NCBI GenBank assembly: GCA_001914785.1
Contig: MNDE01000060.1
Span: 1 to 35,081 of the forward strand
Direction of reading: 5' to 3'
Source: Acidobacteria bacterium 13_2_20CM_57_17
Lineage (GTDB): Bacteria > Acidobacteriota > Terriglobia > Acidiferrales > UBA7541
Length of the DNA: 35,081 bases
In this document: piece after piece, positions 1 to 8,586 of the stretch
Numbering within the stretch: the first letter of the stretch is position 1
Layout of the letters: each line of letters starts with the position of its first letter
Made by a program: the position numbers and the translations under genes
Notes under the pieces: generated by a model
What the model saw: the letters and a program-made list of their open reading frames with translations, nothing else
What the model was told of the DNA's origin: nothing
Databases searched by the model: none

Positions 1-150
1 GACAGCTTCCGTCGAAACCGTGTCGCCCCCTTGCCAGTATTTTATCACGTTTATATGAGGTTCTTGCGGTGCCGTACGAATTCAAACGAAAACGCCGGGT
101 CCCCGTGGTGCGCCTTCCGTGCTAGTCTTGAACCGCAGAACCTTGCCAGA

Positions 151-1602
151 CTAAAGCGTCTTCAGAAACGCAACCAGATCGTTTCTGTCCTGCTGCGAGA
201 GATGCAGGTTGAACCGCGTGTCATAAAAATTGAGCGCGTCCATAAGCGTCGCGGCGGAGCCATTGTGAAAGTATGGCGCGCGACCTGCCAACCCTCGCAG
301 GATTGGTCCCTTAAACTTGCCGATGTCTGAGCATTTCCCGGTAACCATCGCACGGCCAATGTCGGTGACTTGCGTGATCACGCCCGTCGAGTTACACATC
401 ACCGTGACGATTGGAAGATCCGGCGTTCGGAGGGAGCCATCCACGAGTTCGATATTGAGCGGTGCAGGCACGGAATGGTCTCCGACATTTGGCGAGTCGT
501 GGCACGTACCGCAAAAACCGTTGATGGTATCAGTGTGCAGGACGTCGTTGAGCCCAGCGACTCCCGTGATCGGGATTTTTAGCGTATTGAAGAGATTTTG
601 GCCTCGCGCGATGGCACGTCGGGCGGCGGCGTGCTCGTCATCGTCGCGATCTGAGATACCTGCCCAATTGCTGTAAATATCAAAGATCTGCGGCGAGAAC
701 TGCGCGCCGGTGGGATTCAGGCCCAGCGGATCATTGATGCCAATGAAGAATTGCCGTGAAGAGAGCTGGCGGGGACCGCCCTGTCCGCCTCTCGCGTTCA
801 GGTCGCCGGCCGCGTCGTCGTGGGTTTGTGCCGTAAAGATCTGCGTCTCGAAATTGACGATCTGCTGAACCTGCTCGGGCGAGGGTGCTGCACCTTGTGC
901 ATGACCGGTCGTGGCATCAACTGCCTGATGCGCAAGGTCTTCGGCGACAGGCATGAAGGTGCCGTCGGAGTTCTTGAATGTTTCGCGGCCATCCCACATC
1001 ACCGTGCTGAGGAAAAGGAGATTTGTTGTCGGCAGTGGGCGCCGATAGGCCGAGATCGCCGTGGTGCTCGCGCAGCCGTAGGGATTGTCATTGTTCAGTA
1101 CTGTAAACTCGGCGTGCGGGGGGACTTGCTGCTCAATGCGAATCAGGCCCTTATTGAGGAGCAAGCTGTAAGCCTCCCGGCGGGCGGCCTCCGTCGACAC
1201 GTCCTGCGTCGGGCAGCCGGAGCCGTCGTTTGGCCGAAAGATGGGATCGGTGCCGTGCGTGGCCTCGAAACGCGCCTGAATATGAGCTGGAACTACGGAC
1301 CAGGCGTCGCTTGCTTGATGGCATGTTACACAGCGGCGCCCATTGGTTCCTAAGTCCTGGAAGAACGGATTTTTCGAAATGTCCGTCGGTCCGCCCTGGT
1401 TGTAATTCGCGAAGCGCCCGTCCGGATCACTGAACTCCTGAGATCGGGGGATAACCTCGTTTGACCCTTCGGCGATCGCCAGCGCGGCTACAGCGCAAAA
1501 AATCAACAATGCGGAACATGTGAATGCGAGCCGCCGCCTCGCGGCGGGCCTGATTTTACGGAAAGCGTTGATAGAAGATAGCTTCCAAAATGAGTTGGAC
1601 AT
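151..1602 (-). CDS. Di-heme cytochrome c peroxidase / MauG-like secreted protein
   Basis: This 483-residue protein carries two c-type heme motifs, CVTCH at residues 91-95 and CGTCH at 364-368. It ends with a segment typical of the cytochrome c peroxidase/MauG superfamily (RGLAGRAPYFHNG followed by a helix containing TLMDALNFY). A middle block, LPTTNLLFLSTVMWDGRE, is also characteristic. An N-terminal basic stretch (RRR) and hydrophobic segment at about residues 24-43 indicate a signal peptide, so it should act in the periplasm. Known members reduce peroxide or oxidise protein or small-molecule substrates through paired hemes. The two heme motifs are about 270 residues apart, wider than in classical bacterial CcpA, which suggests a MauG-like variant. 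The ATG at 1602 is preceded by AAGGAGG 11 bases upstream. The gene ends in TAG. It has no obvious operon partner. The substrate is unknown. Confidence 0.9.
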   Translation of the reverse strand: MSNSFWKLSSINAFRKIRPAARRRLAFTCSALLIFCAVAALAIAEGSNEVIPRSQEFSDPDGRFANYNQGGPTDISKNPFFQDLGTNGRRCVTCHQASDAWSVVPAHIQARFEATHGTDPIFRPNDGSGCPTQDVSTEAARREAYSLLLNKGLIRIEQQVPPHAEFTVLNNDNPYGCASTTAISAYRRPLPTTNLLFLSTVMWDGRETFKNSDGTFMPVAEDLAHQAVDATTGHAQGAAPSPEQVQQIVNFETQIFTAQTHDDAAGDLNARGGQGGPRQLSSRQFFIGINDPLGLNPTGAQFSPQIFDIYSNWAGISDRDDDEHAAARRAIARGQNLFNTLKIPITGVAGLNDVLHTDTINGFCGTCHDSPNVGDHSVPAPLNIELVDGSLRTPDLPIVTVMCNSTGVITQVTDIGRAMVTGKCSDIGKFKGPILRGLAGRAPYFHNGSAATLMDALNFYDTRFNLHLSQQDRNDLVAFLKTL

Positions 1603-1735
1603 GACGAAATTGGCCTCCTTGAGGACACACGTAGGCGTTACTCTGACAGCGGTGGACCGACCGCTCGTTCTAAGCCTCTATAGGGGATATCGGAATCGGC
1701 GGATGAAAGACGACAGGTAAATCACAACAATCGGC

Positions 1736-2164
1736 TCACGGCTGTTGAGGCAGCGCTTGCGTTTGAGAGAGCTGTACTGCCCGGCGAGCTTCAGGGTGAT
1801 CCGCACCCAATGTCTTTTGCAGGTGTTCGGCGCCCGAGCGAAATTCTGCGGCAGCCTCAGTTAGTTTGCCCTGTGCTTGTTGCGCCAAGCCCAAATCGAC
1901 ATGCACTTGGCCGATGATGCTCGAGAACTCGCCTGGTTGCGTGTTTGGCTGTAACAAGCCTAAAGCGCGTGTGGCGTCCGCTTCGGCTTCTGGGGCGCGG
2001 CCCATCGGGAGTTCAATCTTGCTTCGCCGATCAAATAAAAGGGGATAGAGCCCTTTTCCGAGTCCTCCGGACTTAATGGCGGCTTCGTCGATCGCCAGCG
2101 CCTGGTTCGCAAACTGCAAAGCGCGATTGTAATCCCCTTCTTTCAGAGCAATCGTTGCGCGATC
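1736..2164 (-). pseudogene. TPR C-terminal tail of the Ser/Thr kinase, downstream of an in-frame amber stop
   Basis: This stretch is in the same frame as the kinase gene and follows directly after its TAG at 2165-2167. It stays open for 142 codons to a TGA. The translation (DRATIALKEGDYNRALQFAN onwards, ending LSQTQALPQQP) continues the tetratricopeptide helices of the kinase and has the usual C-terminal pattern of these proteins (helical pairs ending near HPEARRAVQL). The first internal ATG is at 2119, but it lies inside a TPR helix and has no convincing ribosome binding site, so independent translation is unlikely. It is best read as the severed end of the kinase: a recent nonsense mutation, a sequencing error, or a read-through product. 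With read-through the complete protein would be 918 residues. Confidence 0.75.
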
Positions 2165-4492
2165 CTATGCCAATGCGGCGAAGGCGTAGTGGCCGGGCGG
2201 CAAAGCCTTGCGCAGCCGCGGCTCTACTTGCGCAAGCATCGCCTTGGCTCGTGCGAAGTCACCTTGATCGCGATAAATTCTGGCGAGCGATAGCAAGGAT
2301 TGATTGATCGCTACTTGGTACCCCGCTTGTTGCGCCTTGGTGTGACCCTGCTCGGCATATTTGGCAGCCTTGTCCAACCGATTTATTTGTCGCAGCGTGC
2401 CGGCATAGTTGATGAGCAGCATTGGCGAGACGCCCTCGTCAGATTGATTGGCGCGGCTGATCTCGATGGCGCGACGATAGATGGGCTCCGCGTCAATGGG
2501 CCTGCCAAGCAGAGCGAGAGTCAGCGCCCAATTGTTGAAAAGTGTGCCAGCGGTTTCCGTTTCGTCGCGGCCGAGCAAAGACAGATGCGCGGCCGCTTGC
2601 TGAAACGCGGGAACAGCCTCACCGAATTGGCCGTTTTCGCGGTAGCTTTCCGCCAAATCCATAGCGATACGCAATTGCAGAACGTCGTTATCGAACGGAG
2701 ACGATGTGAGGATTTTCTGCGCCGCCTGGTCGCGAGCGATTCCCTCGCGTGTGTTGACGCCTGTTCGTGCAACTTGGCTGCCGAACAACAGACAGAACAC
2801 GCGGTCCGGGATGAAGTCGGAAATTTCTGGAAGCTCGGCCAGCCCCTCTTGAATGAGCGATTCAGCGCGCACAAGTTCGCCTGCGCGGGCGAGCACCGGT
2901 GCGCACGAAGCCCGTGCGCGCGCTGATTGGTCAGTAAGGCTGCGAGAGGAGGCGTACGCCTTCTCAAGAACAGCGCGCGCCTTGGCGTCTTGATCTTCGC
3001 TGAGGTATTCGCGGCCGATGGAGATCAGCAGATCGACGCGATTGAGATTGTTCGTGGAACCCTGCCTTTCCAAGATGTGTTCTGCACGCGTCAATAGATC
3101 GTTTACCGTGAATGGCTTTCCGGACGGGGACGCATCGGAAAGAAGGAAGAAATTGAGATCGTTGATGGCTTCAGCGCGCAATAGTTGTCGCCGCGCGAAG
3201 TCGCGCTCGCGGCGAGCTGTCCGGGCTTGCACTAGTGTCCCTACACTTCCCGCGATGACCGCGACGGACGCCAACGATCCCAGGGCGACCGCAATCCGAT
3301 TTCTGCGCACAAATTTGCTCGCGCGATACGCGAGGGTATCTGGCCGCGCGCTAATTGTTTCCCGGCCCAAATAGCGTTGAACGTCATCCGCAAACGCAAC
3401 AACGGAAATGTAACGTTCGCCCGGATCTTTCTTGAGCGCCTTGGCTAGCAAAGTGTCAAGATCATCTCGCAACAATCGGCCTAATTTGGTTGGAGTCGTT
3501 GACCGCTTGAGAGCGCGAACTTCTGACAACTGCCCTGCGCTCGATTCGCCAATCGCGGTCGAAGCGCGCGGCGGTTCAACTTCGACAATCCCTTTGACAA
3601 GCTCAGCGGCGGAACAAGGACCCTCACCTACTGGGTGTCTCCCGGTGAGCAAAACATATAGCAACACGCCCAGAGCATAGACATCCGTGGCGGTTGTGAT
3701 TGCGCCTCCGGTGAGCTGCTCAGGGGCAGCATACTCGGGTGTGAGAGCTCCTCCGGCTTCACGCGTCAGAGTCGGGGATGCCGCTTGAACTTCCGGCTGC
3801 AACAACTTGGCGATGCCGAAGTCTAGCAACTTCACTTGCCCGTCCTTGCCAACCAGAACATTGGAGGGCTTGATGTCCCGATGCACGATCAGGTTGGCAT
3901 GGGCGTGCGCGACGGCAGCCAGCACATCGAGAAAAATGCGCAGGCGTGCTTGGACTTCCAGAGTGTGTTCATCGCAGTATTGATCGATGTGTGCTCCGTC
4001 AACGTATTCGAGGACAAGATAGGGCTGTCTCCACGCCGATACTCCCGCATCCACAAGCTCCGCGATATGAAGGTGAGAAAGCTTCCCCAAAATAGTGCCT
4101 TCGCGTTTGAATCTGGCGGCTCCTCCTCGCCCAGCGAGGGCAAAATTCAGGAATTTGATCGCGACTTGGCGTTCAAAGCGCCCATCGCTTCGCTCTGCGA
4201 GCCACACACTTCCCATCCCGCCACGTCCGATCTCCGCTATGAGTCTGTATGCGTCAACCGAATCGCCCGCAACCGCCGGAGAGGTTAAGGGAGCAGTCGG
4301 CTGACCCTCAAGAAAGCCTTCCGACGCCAAAACTTGGTGTTCCTCAAGCAGCGTCTCAATGTGGTGGGCTAGATCGGCGTTCTTTTCTCGCAGCGATGAT
4401 AACCATCCGCCCCGCTCCTCTAATGGTATCCCCAGGGCTTCATCGAGATAAGGTGTAATCGAGCGCCACCAATCCGGGTCGAATCTTGGCAT
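2165..4492 (-). CDS. Membrane Ser/Thr protein kinase with TPR domain (truncated by TAG)
   Basis: This is a Hanks-type kinase. A short N-terminal helical region (1-75) precedes the kinase domain at about 80-375, with glycine loop GRGGMGSVW at 89-97, VAIK lysine K113, HRDIKPSN with catalytic D206, DFG at 224-226 and an APE-like TPEYAAPEQ near 251. One transmembrane helix lies at about 399-421 and is followed by TPR-type helices to residue 775. The kinase should therefore be cytoplasmic and the TPR part on the far side of the membrane. All catalytic residues are intact, so a truncated kinase could still be active. The ATG at 4492 lies 9 bases after the sigma factor's TGA, with GGAAAG between, which indicates an operon. 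ECF sigma plus Ser/Thr kinase pairs of this kind are common in Acidobacteriota and Planctomycetes. The frame is cut by TAG at 2165-2167 and continues downstream. Confidence 0.88.
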   Translation of the reverse strand: MPRFDPDWWRSITPYLDEALGIPLEERGGWLSSLREKNADLAHHIETLLEEHQVLASEGFLEGQPTAPLTSPAVAGDSVDAYRLIAEIGRGGMGSVWLAERSDGRFERQVAIKFLNFALAGRGGAARFKREGTILGKLSHLHIAELVDAGVSAWRQPYLVLEYVDGAHIDQYCDEHTLEVQARLRIFLDVLAAVAHAHANLIVHRDIKPSNVLVGKDGQVKLLDFGIAKLLQPEVQAASPTLTREAGGALTPEYAAPEQLTGGAITTATDVYALGVLLYVLLTGRHPVGEGPCSAAELVKGIVEVEPPRASTAIGESSAGQLSEVRALKRSTTPTKLGRLLRDDLDTLLAKALKKDPGERYISVVAFADDVQRYLGRETISARPDTLAYRASKFVRRNRIAVALGSLASVAVIAGSVGTLVQARTARRERDFARRQLLRAEAINDLNFFLLSDASPSGKPFTVNDLLTRAEHILERQGSTNNLNRVDLLISIGREYLSEDQDAKARAVLEKAYASSRSLTDQSARARASCAPVLARAGELVRAESLIQEGLAELPEISDFIPDRVFCLLFGSQVARTGVNTREGIARDQAAQKILTSSPFDNDVLQLRIAMDLAESYRENGQFGEAVPAFQQAAAHLSLLGRDETETAGTLFNNWALTLALLGRPIDAEPIYRRAIEISRANQSDEGVSPMLLINYAGTLRQINRLDKAAKYAEQGHTKAQQAGYQVAINQSLLSLARIYRDQGDFARAKAMLAQVEPRLRKALPPGHYAFAALA

Positions 4493-4501
4493 GGTCTTTC
4501 C

Positions 4502-4669
4502 TCAGGACGACAAGTCTGCGCGAATCGTGCGATGAAGGTACAGGCGTGCCTTTTCCCATTTCCGCTGCACAGTACGCTCCGAGACGCCTTGCATTGCTGC
4601 AATCTCCGCGAATGAGAAGCCGCAAAAGAACTTGAGGTCAACAATTTCGGCCAGCGATGCCTCGATTTT
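4502..4669 (-). pseudogene. Sigma region 4 of the ECF sigma factor, separated by an in-frame amber stop
   Basis: Immediately after the TAG at 4670-4672 the same frame continues for 55 codons to a TGA at 4502-4504. The encoded segment reads KIEASLAEIVDLKFFCGFSF, then AEIAAMQGVSERTVQRKWEK, then ARLYLHRTIRADLSS. This is a clear sigma-70 region 4 helix-turn-helix, which binds the -35 promoter element. A truncated upstream product would lack this module and should not recognise promoters normally. No start codon with a ribosome binding site precedes the segment, so it is probably not translated on its own. Joined across the TAG, the protein is 180 residues including the TAG position, the normal length for this family. 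Confidence 0.8.
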
Positions 4670-5044
4670 CTAGAGGCTATCCAGTGCCTCGCTGACCTGC
4701 AGCAGCTCTCGCTCGTCCACCAGGTGATCGGCCACGTCGGTTACCATTGCGCTGATCTCAAATTGGCCGCCGCGCTTCATAGCGCGCCGGCGGCGAGCGT
4801 AATCGATGATGAGCCCGCGCATAACCCGTGCAGCATAACCCATGAAGTGTCCCTGGTCGGGGAACGACGCACCGCAGCGGCCGGCGATGTCTAAGTAGGC
4901 TTCATGCAGAAGGGTCGTCACGCCAAGGCTAACAAACGTTCCGCGCCGCGCCAATTCGCGTTTCGCTAGACGGTGCAACTCGGCATAGAGCGCCGTAAAC
5001 AGGGCTTCCGCAGCCGGGCCGTCGCCCTTGTCGGCGTCGGCCAT
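4670..5044 (-). CDS. ECF-type RNA polymerase sigma factor, truncated before region 4
   Basis: The 124-residue product contains sigma region 2 (helix FTALYAELHRLAKRELAR, then TTLLHEAYLDIAG, then YAARVMRGLIIDYARRRRA). This resembles the TIGR02999-type ECF sigma factors found beside Ser/Thr kinases in Acidobacteriota. A longer reading frame begins at 5113, but the family N-terminus fits the ATG at 5044 (MADADKGDGPAAEAL), with GGAGGTG about 16 bases upstream. A TAG follows EALDSL and removes sigma region 4, which remains open and in frame downstream. The neighbouring kinase starts 9 bases after the true end of the sigma gene, so the two were co-transcribed. If the TAG is real and not suppressed, the sigma factor should be non-functional or a region-2-only fragment. 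Confidence 0.82.
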   Translation of the reverse strand: MADADKGDGPAAEALFTALYAELHRLAKRELARRGTFVSLGVTTLLHEAYLDIAGRCGASFPDQGHFMGYAARVMRGLIIDYARRRRAMKRGGQFEISAMVTDVADHLVDERELLQVSEALDSL

Positions 5045-5191
5045 CAGAGAGGCAATTTTCACCTCCAAGCCGAACCTCCCAAAGTGTGAGCGAAGCCAGC
5101 AAGCCTCTCGCACTTCCGTCGGGCAGTCAATAGCCTGTTACGCTAAGCAAGAGTCGTCCCTGGCGCGGTACCTACTCGGGGCGTTGGAGGC

Positions 5192-6130
5192 ATGAAAGGA
5201 GACGCCGCAACCGTTACTTCTGGGCACACCAGTACGGCTGGGGCGTTGACTCCAAAGGACCTAGCTCGCAAAATGCAAAGACAGGGGATTTCGAGCGAAA
5301 GACCCCTGAAAAGCGGTATGGCACAGGAATCCAGCTTCGTGGAACAAGCAATCGTACGAGCGCTTCGCGACAATCTTGAGAGCATCAAGAGAACGGCAGA
5401 TGAGCTGCATCATGCCGTGAACGATGTGGTTTCTGCCTGCGCGAGCAACAAGCCTACCAACGCCCTGCCGTCGCTGCTTCGCGCACAGACTTCCGCAGCT
5501 TCGCTTGCCGCTACTTTGGAAGTGCTATCGAGATTCGTGGCCGTGTCCATGCAGACGGGCCCGCGGTCGCCGATTGAGACGCAACTCAGTGACTTGATGG
5601 GCAGAGTTGCTCCCGAGCCGCCTGCAGCACCACAGCGTCCGGCACCTTCGCATCCCGTTCCGAAGGCGGTGCAAGCTCCGCCGGCGCGCCAGGCTCCTCC
5701 GAGGCCGGCACCTGTTGTTGAAGAACCCGTAGCCGAACTTGAGTTGAATGCCGAAGCAGAAGAACTCGAGCTGATCGAGCCCGGGGCTGCTGCCGATGGA
5801 TCTGGATTCGGTGAGGAATTTGACATCAACCGGCTGTCGCCCGAAGAACAGGAATTGCACCGCCGCGCGAATCGCGTCGCAAAAGTTTCGATGCAGGACA
5901 TAAAGATGCTCCGACCGGAGCAGGTGCGCTTAGGCCGCCAAAACCGAGACCTCTGCATACGATTGAAAGACGACATTGAAAAAGCTCATCGAGAATACGA
6001 CCGCCGCTTCAAACCAATCATGGATCACCCAGTCGATTACTTTTATCGCTGGCTGGTGGAAATCCTCGCCGAAGGGGACACCCACGCCCTCGGCGATTAC
6101 CCGTACGCGTCGCCCGCGCGACATCACTAA
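5192..6130 (+). CDS. Conserved hypothetical protein with Pro/Ala-rich linker and charged C-terminal domain
   Basis: I do not recognise a function. The N-terminal part (about residues 43-125) is helical (FVEQAIVRALRDNLESIKRT). Residues 140-175 form a Pro/Ala-rich linker, followed by an acidic patch (ELELNAEAEELELIEPG). The C-terminal 95 residues form a charged helical block beginning near LSPEEQELHRRANRVAKVSM, with EGDTHALGDYPY near its end. Similar helical blocks occur at the ends of uncharacterised acidobacterial proteins, a recollection I cannot check here. There is no signal peptide or membrane helix, so it is probably cytoplasmic. The start is uncertain: the ATG at 5192 has GGAGG only one base away, and the ATG at 5318 has a weak site. 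It runs divergently from the sigma factor and 61 bases ahead of the lytic transglycosylase. Confidence 0.7.
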   Translation: MKGDAATVTSGHTSTAGALTPKDLARKMQRQGISSERPLKSGMAQESSFVEQAIVRALRDNLESIKRTADELHHAVNDVVSACASNKPTNALPSLLRAQTSAASLAATLEVLSRFVAVSMQTGPRSPIETQLSDLMGRVAPEPPAAPQRPAPSHPVPKAVQAPPARQAPPRPAPVVEEPVAELELNAEAEELELIEPGAAADGSGFGEEFDINRLSPEEQELHRRANRVAKVSMQDIKMLRPEQVRLGRQNRDLCIRLKDDIEKAHREYDRRFKPIMDHPVDYFYRWLVEILAEGDTHALGDYPYASPARHH

Positions 6131-6174
6131 TCGGACGCGGATTGCGCACTTTTTTAGCGATTCCGCGAAGGGCG

Positions 6175-6191
6175 TATTATTCTGTCTCTCT
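6175..6191 (+). promoter_or_regulatory. Possible -10 element giving a near-leaderless SLT transcript
   Basis: TATTAT at 6175-6180 lies 11 bases before the SLT start codon, with a weak TTTAGC 16 bases upstream of it. No Shine-Dalgarno sequence is visible before the ATG at 6192. A transcript starting about 7 bases after this hexamer would have a leader of only about 5 bases. This is pattern-based inference. Confidence 0.3.
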
Positions 6192-8489
6192 ATGTCACGT
6201 TCGCTTGTCGCGTTGCTGCTCATTTTTGCGTTGTCGTTCGGTGGGGTGTTTGACGCCGTTGGGCAGACGTCCAAGCACCAGCGCAAATCGAAAAAGCCGA
6301 AGTCGCCGCCTTGCCGCACGGGATGCAAGCCGGAAACGTCCGAGCCTCAAGTCGCGGCCGATACGCCGGAAGACGAAGCTGCGCAAAAGGAACTCTCCGA
6401 GCTCGCGCGCGAGCTGCACAACGCCGTGCCCGGCGCTTACGAAAAACTCTCGGCGTTTGCCGCGAAGAACACCGCGAATGTTTGGGGCGCGCGTGCCGCG
6501 CTGGCCCTTGGTTATGACGAATACATGAAGAACCGTTCGGGGCAGGCCGTCGGCTTGTTCGTTAAGGCCCAGAGCGACACACTGCTTCGCGAATACGCGC
6601 TGTACTGGACGGCGCAGGCGCAGCGCGCTCTGGGGCGGAACGCAGACGCTTACAAGGTTTTGCAAACTGTTTTGCACGACTACCCCACTACCGCCATGCG
6701 CGAGCAAGTGCTGGAAGCTTTCGCGCCGACAGCAGTTCTACTCGGACACCCGCAGGAAGCCGTCGAGGCGCTCGAAGCTTATTCCGGCACGGCATCAAAG
6801 CCCACGCTGCTTTTCGATCGCGCCCATGCCTATCAGGCGGCGCATCAACTAGCTCGAGCCGCGAAGGACTATCAGACCGTCTTCTACAAATACCCCTTGG
6901 CTGATGAAGCCAAACCCGCCGGTTCCGCCCTGTCGCAAGTGATGCACGCCCTCGGGAAAGAATATGTTTATCCGGGCGTGGAAATGCAGCAGCAACGCGC
7001 CCAGGCTTTTTACGACGCGCACAAATGGAAGGAAGCGCGCGGTGAATTTGAAAAACTGCTCACCATGCTCAAGGAACCCGCGAATCCCGTGCGCCAGCGC
7101 GCGCAGCTTCGCGTCGCGGAATGCCGCGTGCAATTGAAAGGCTCACCCGCGCTGATTGCCGCGCTACAGGCGCCGGACATTGAAGTGGACGCCGAACGGC
7201 TTTACGCACTTTCGCAGGCTTACCGGACAGCGAAAAAGGAAGCGGAGATGTTTAACGCGCTGAACACGCTGGCGCAGAGCTATCCGGTGAGCAAATGGAA
7301 TGAAGATGGCCTGATGGCGGCAGGGAATTACCATTGGGTGGAGCTTGAACGCGAGAAAGCCGCCGAGGCTTATCAGCGCGTATTGGATTCCTTCCCGAAC
7401 GGGAAATACGCCTTCAACTGCGAATGGCGCATCGCCTGGGTCGCGTATCTGGATCGCCATCCCGATGCCGACGACCGGCTTACAAATTTTTTGCTGAAGT
7501 ATCCCGTGTCGTCCAATTCTGTCGACGCTTTGTATTGGCTTGGACGCAATGCCGAGCGCAGCGGAAATCCCGCGAGGGCGCGTGGCCTTTACAGCAAAGC
7601 CGCCGAGCGATTCCCGCAAACGTATTTCGGAAATGCCGCAACTGCCCGACTTGCCAAGCTTGGCCCCGGTGAAGAAAATGCTCCGGAGTTTTTCGAGAAA
7701 ATTCCACCGCCCCCCTCGCTTCGTTCGTTTGATGAGCCGATCCCAGTTGCAGCACAGGAGCGTTGGGAGCGGGCGCAGGCGCTTCGCGCCATCGCTTTCG
7801 ATTCCTCCGCCGAACAAGAGTTGAAGAACGCGTATTTCGCCACGTCCTCGCCGCGCTTTTTGCTGGAAGCCGCGCAGGCAGCGTTCGATCAGGGTCACTA
7901 TGGCGCCGGCATGGCATATGCGCGGGTCGTCGTGCCGAACTTCGATTCCCGGAAAATCAGCGAAGTGCCTGTCGCCGCCTGGAAGGCGCTTTATCCGATG
8001 CCCTATGAAGCTGCTTTGCGGCGCGAGGCGGCCAAAAATGATTTTGATCCCATGTTTGCGGCGGGTCTTATTCGCCAGGAATCTACGTTTCAGGCGGACG
8101 CCGTCTCCCCTAAGAACGCCATCGGCTTGATGCAGGTTCTTCCGAAAACGGGGAAGCTCCTCGCCAGGCAGCTCAAGGTCCGCTACACGAAGAACAAACT
8201 TTTCGAGCCGGACTTCAACATTGAAGTCGGCATGGCCTACATCGCAAACCTGGTGCGCGAAACGGGCGCGTTCGAATACGCGGCCGCTGCTTATAACGCG
8301 GGCGAAGACCGCATCGCCGCCTGGAAGTCCGAGCGCAACTACGAAGAGATTCCCGAACTGGTCGAGTCCATTCCGTTCACGGAAACCCGCGAATATGTGC
8401 AAGTCGTCTTGCGCAATACGGAAGTCTACCGCATGATTTACGGGCAGCCGAGCGTAGCCACTCAGGTTGCTACCGGCCACGCGCGCTGA
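6192..8489 (+). CDS. Soluble lytic murein transglycosylase (Slt70-like) with TPR-like repeats
   Basis: The 765-residue product should cleave the beta-1,4 bond between MurNAc and GlcNAc in peptidoglycan, forming anhydro-MurNAc ends, in the periplasm. The C-terminal SLT domain shows RQESTFQADAVSPKNAIGLM with catalytic glutamate E630, followed by AAAYNAGEDRI, both hallmarks of GH23 lytic transglycosylases. The long middle region is a TPR-like helical solenoid (repeated A/Y/F-rich helices such as LYWLGRNAERSGNPARARGLY), comparable to the superhelical ring of Slt70. An N-terminal hydrophobic segment (SLVALLLIFALSFGGVFDAVG) is a signal peptide, followed by a basic Lys/Arg/Pro stretch. The frame is open upstream to 5976, but the ATG at 6192 is chosen because the signal peptide begins there. 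No Shine-Dalgarno sequence is seen. Confidence 0.93.
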   Translation: MSRSLVALLLIFALSFGGVFDAVGQTSKHQRKSKKPKSPPCRTGCKPETSEPQVAADTPEDEAAQKELSELARELHNAVPGAYEKLSAFAAKNTANVWGARAALALGYDEYMKNRSGQAVGLFVKAQSDTLLREYALYWTAQAQRALGRNADAYKVLQTVLHDYPTTAMREQVLEAFAPTAVLLGHPQEAVEALEAYSGTASKPTLLFDRAHAYQAAHQLARAAKDYQTVFYKYPLADEAKPAGSALSQVMHALGKEYVYPGVEMQQQRAQAFYDAHKWKEARGEFEKLLTMLKEPANPVRQRAQLRVAECRVQLKGSPALIAALQAPDIEVDAERLYALSQAYRTAKKEAEMFNALNTLAQSYPVSKWNEDGLMAAGNYHWVELEREKAAEAYQRVLDSFPNGKYAFNCEWRIAWVAYLDRHPDADDRLTNFLLKYPVSSNSVDALYWLGRNAERSGNPARARGLYSKAAERFPQTYFGNAATARLAKLGPGEENAPEFFEKIPPPPSLRSFDEPIPVAAQERWERAQALRAIAFDSSAEQELKNAYFATSSPRFLLEAAQAAFDQGHYGAGMAYARVVVPNFDSRKISEVPVAAWKALYPMPYEAALRREAAKNDFDPMFAAGLIRQESTFQADAVSPKNAIGLMQVLPKTGKLLARQLKVRYTKNKLFEPDFNIEVGMAYIANLVRETGAFEYAAAAYNAGEDRIAAWKSERNYEEIPELVESIPFTETREYVQVVLRNTEVYRMIYGQPSVATQVATGHAR

Positions 8490-8586
8490 CGAATTATCCG
8501 GTTACAATAATATTTGCGTGAACAGGTGCAGCCTGCTTAGGCGGTCTGCTCTTTGCGATACGATTTTATTTTTCTGAGAAGGTGCA

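Noticed and set aside
7164..8480. A 438-codon open frame on the minus strand
   Set aside because: It lies antisense to the lytic transglycosylase, whose motifs are clear. The minus-strand product has no recognisable domain and is a shadow.
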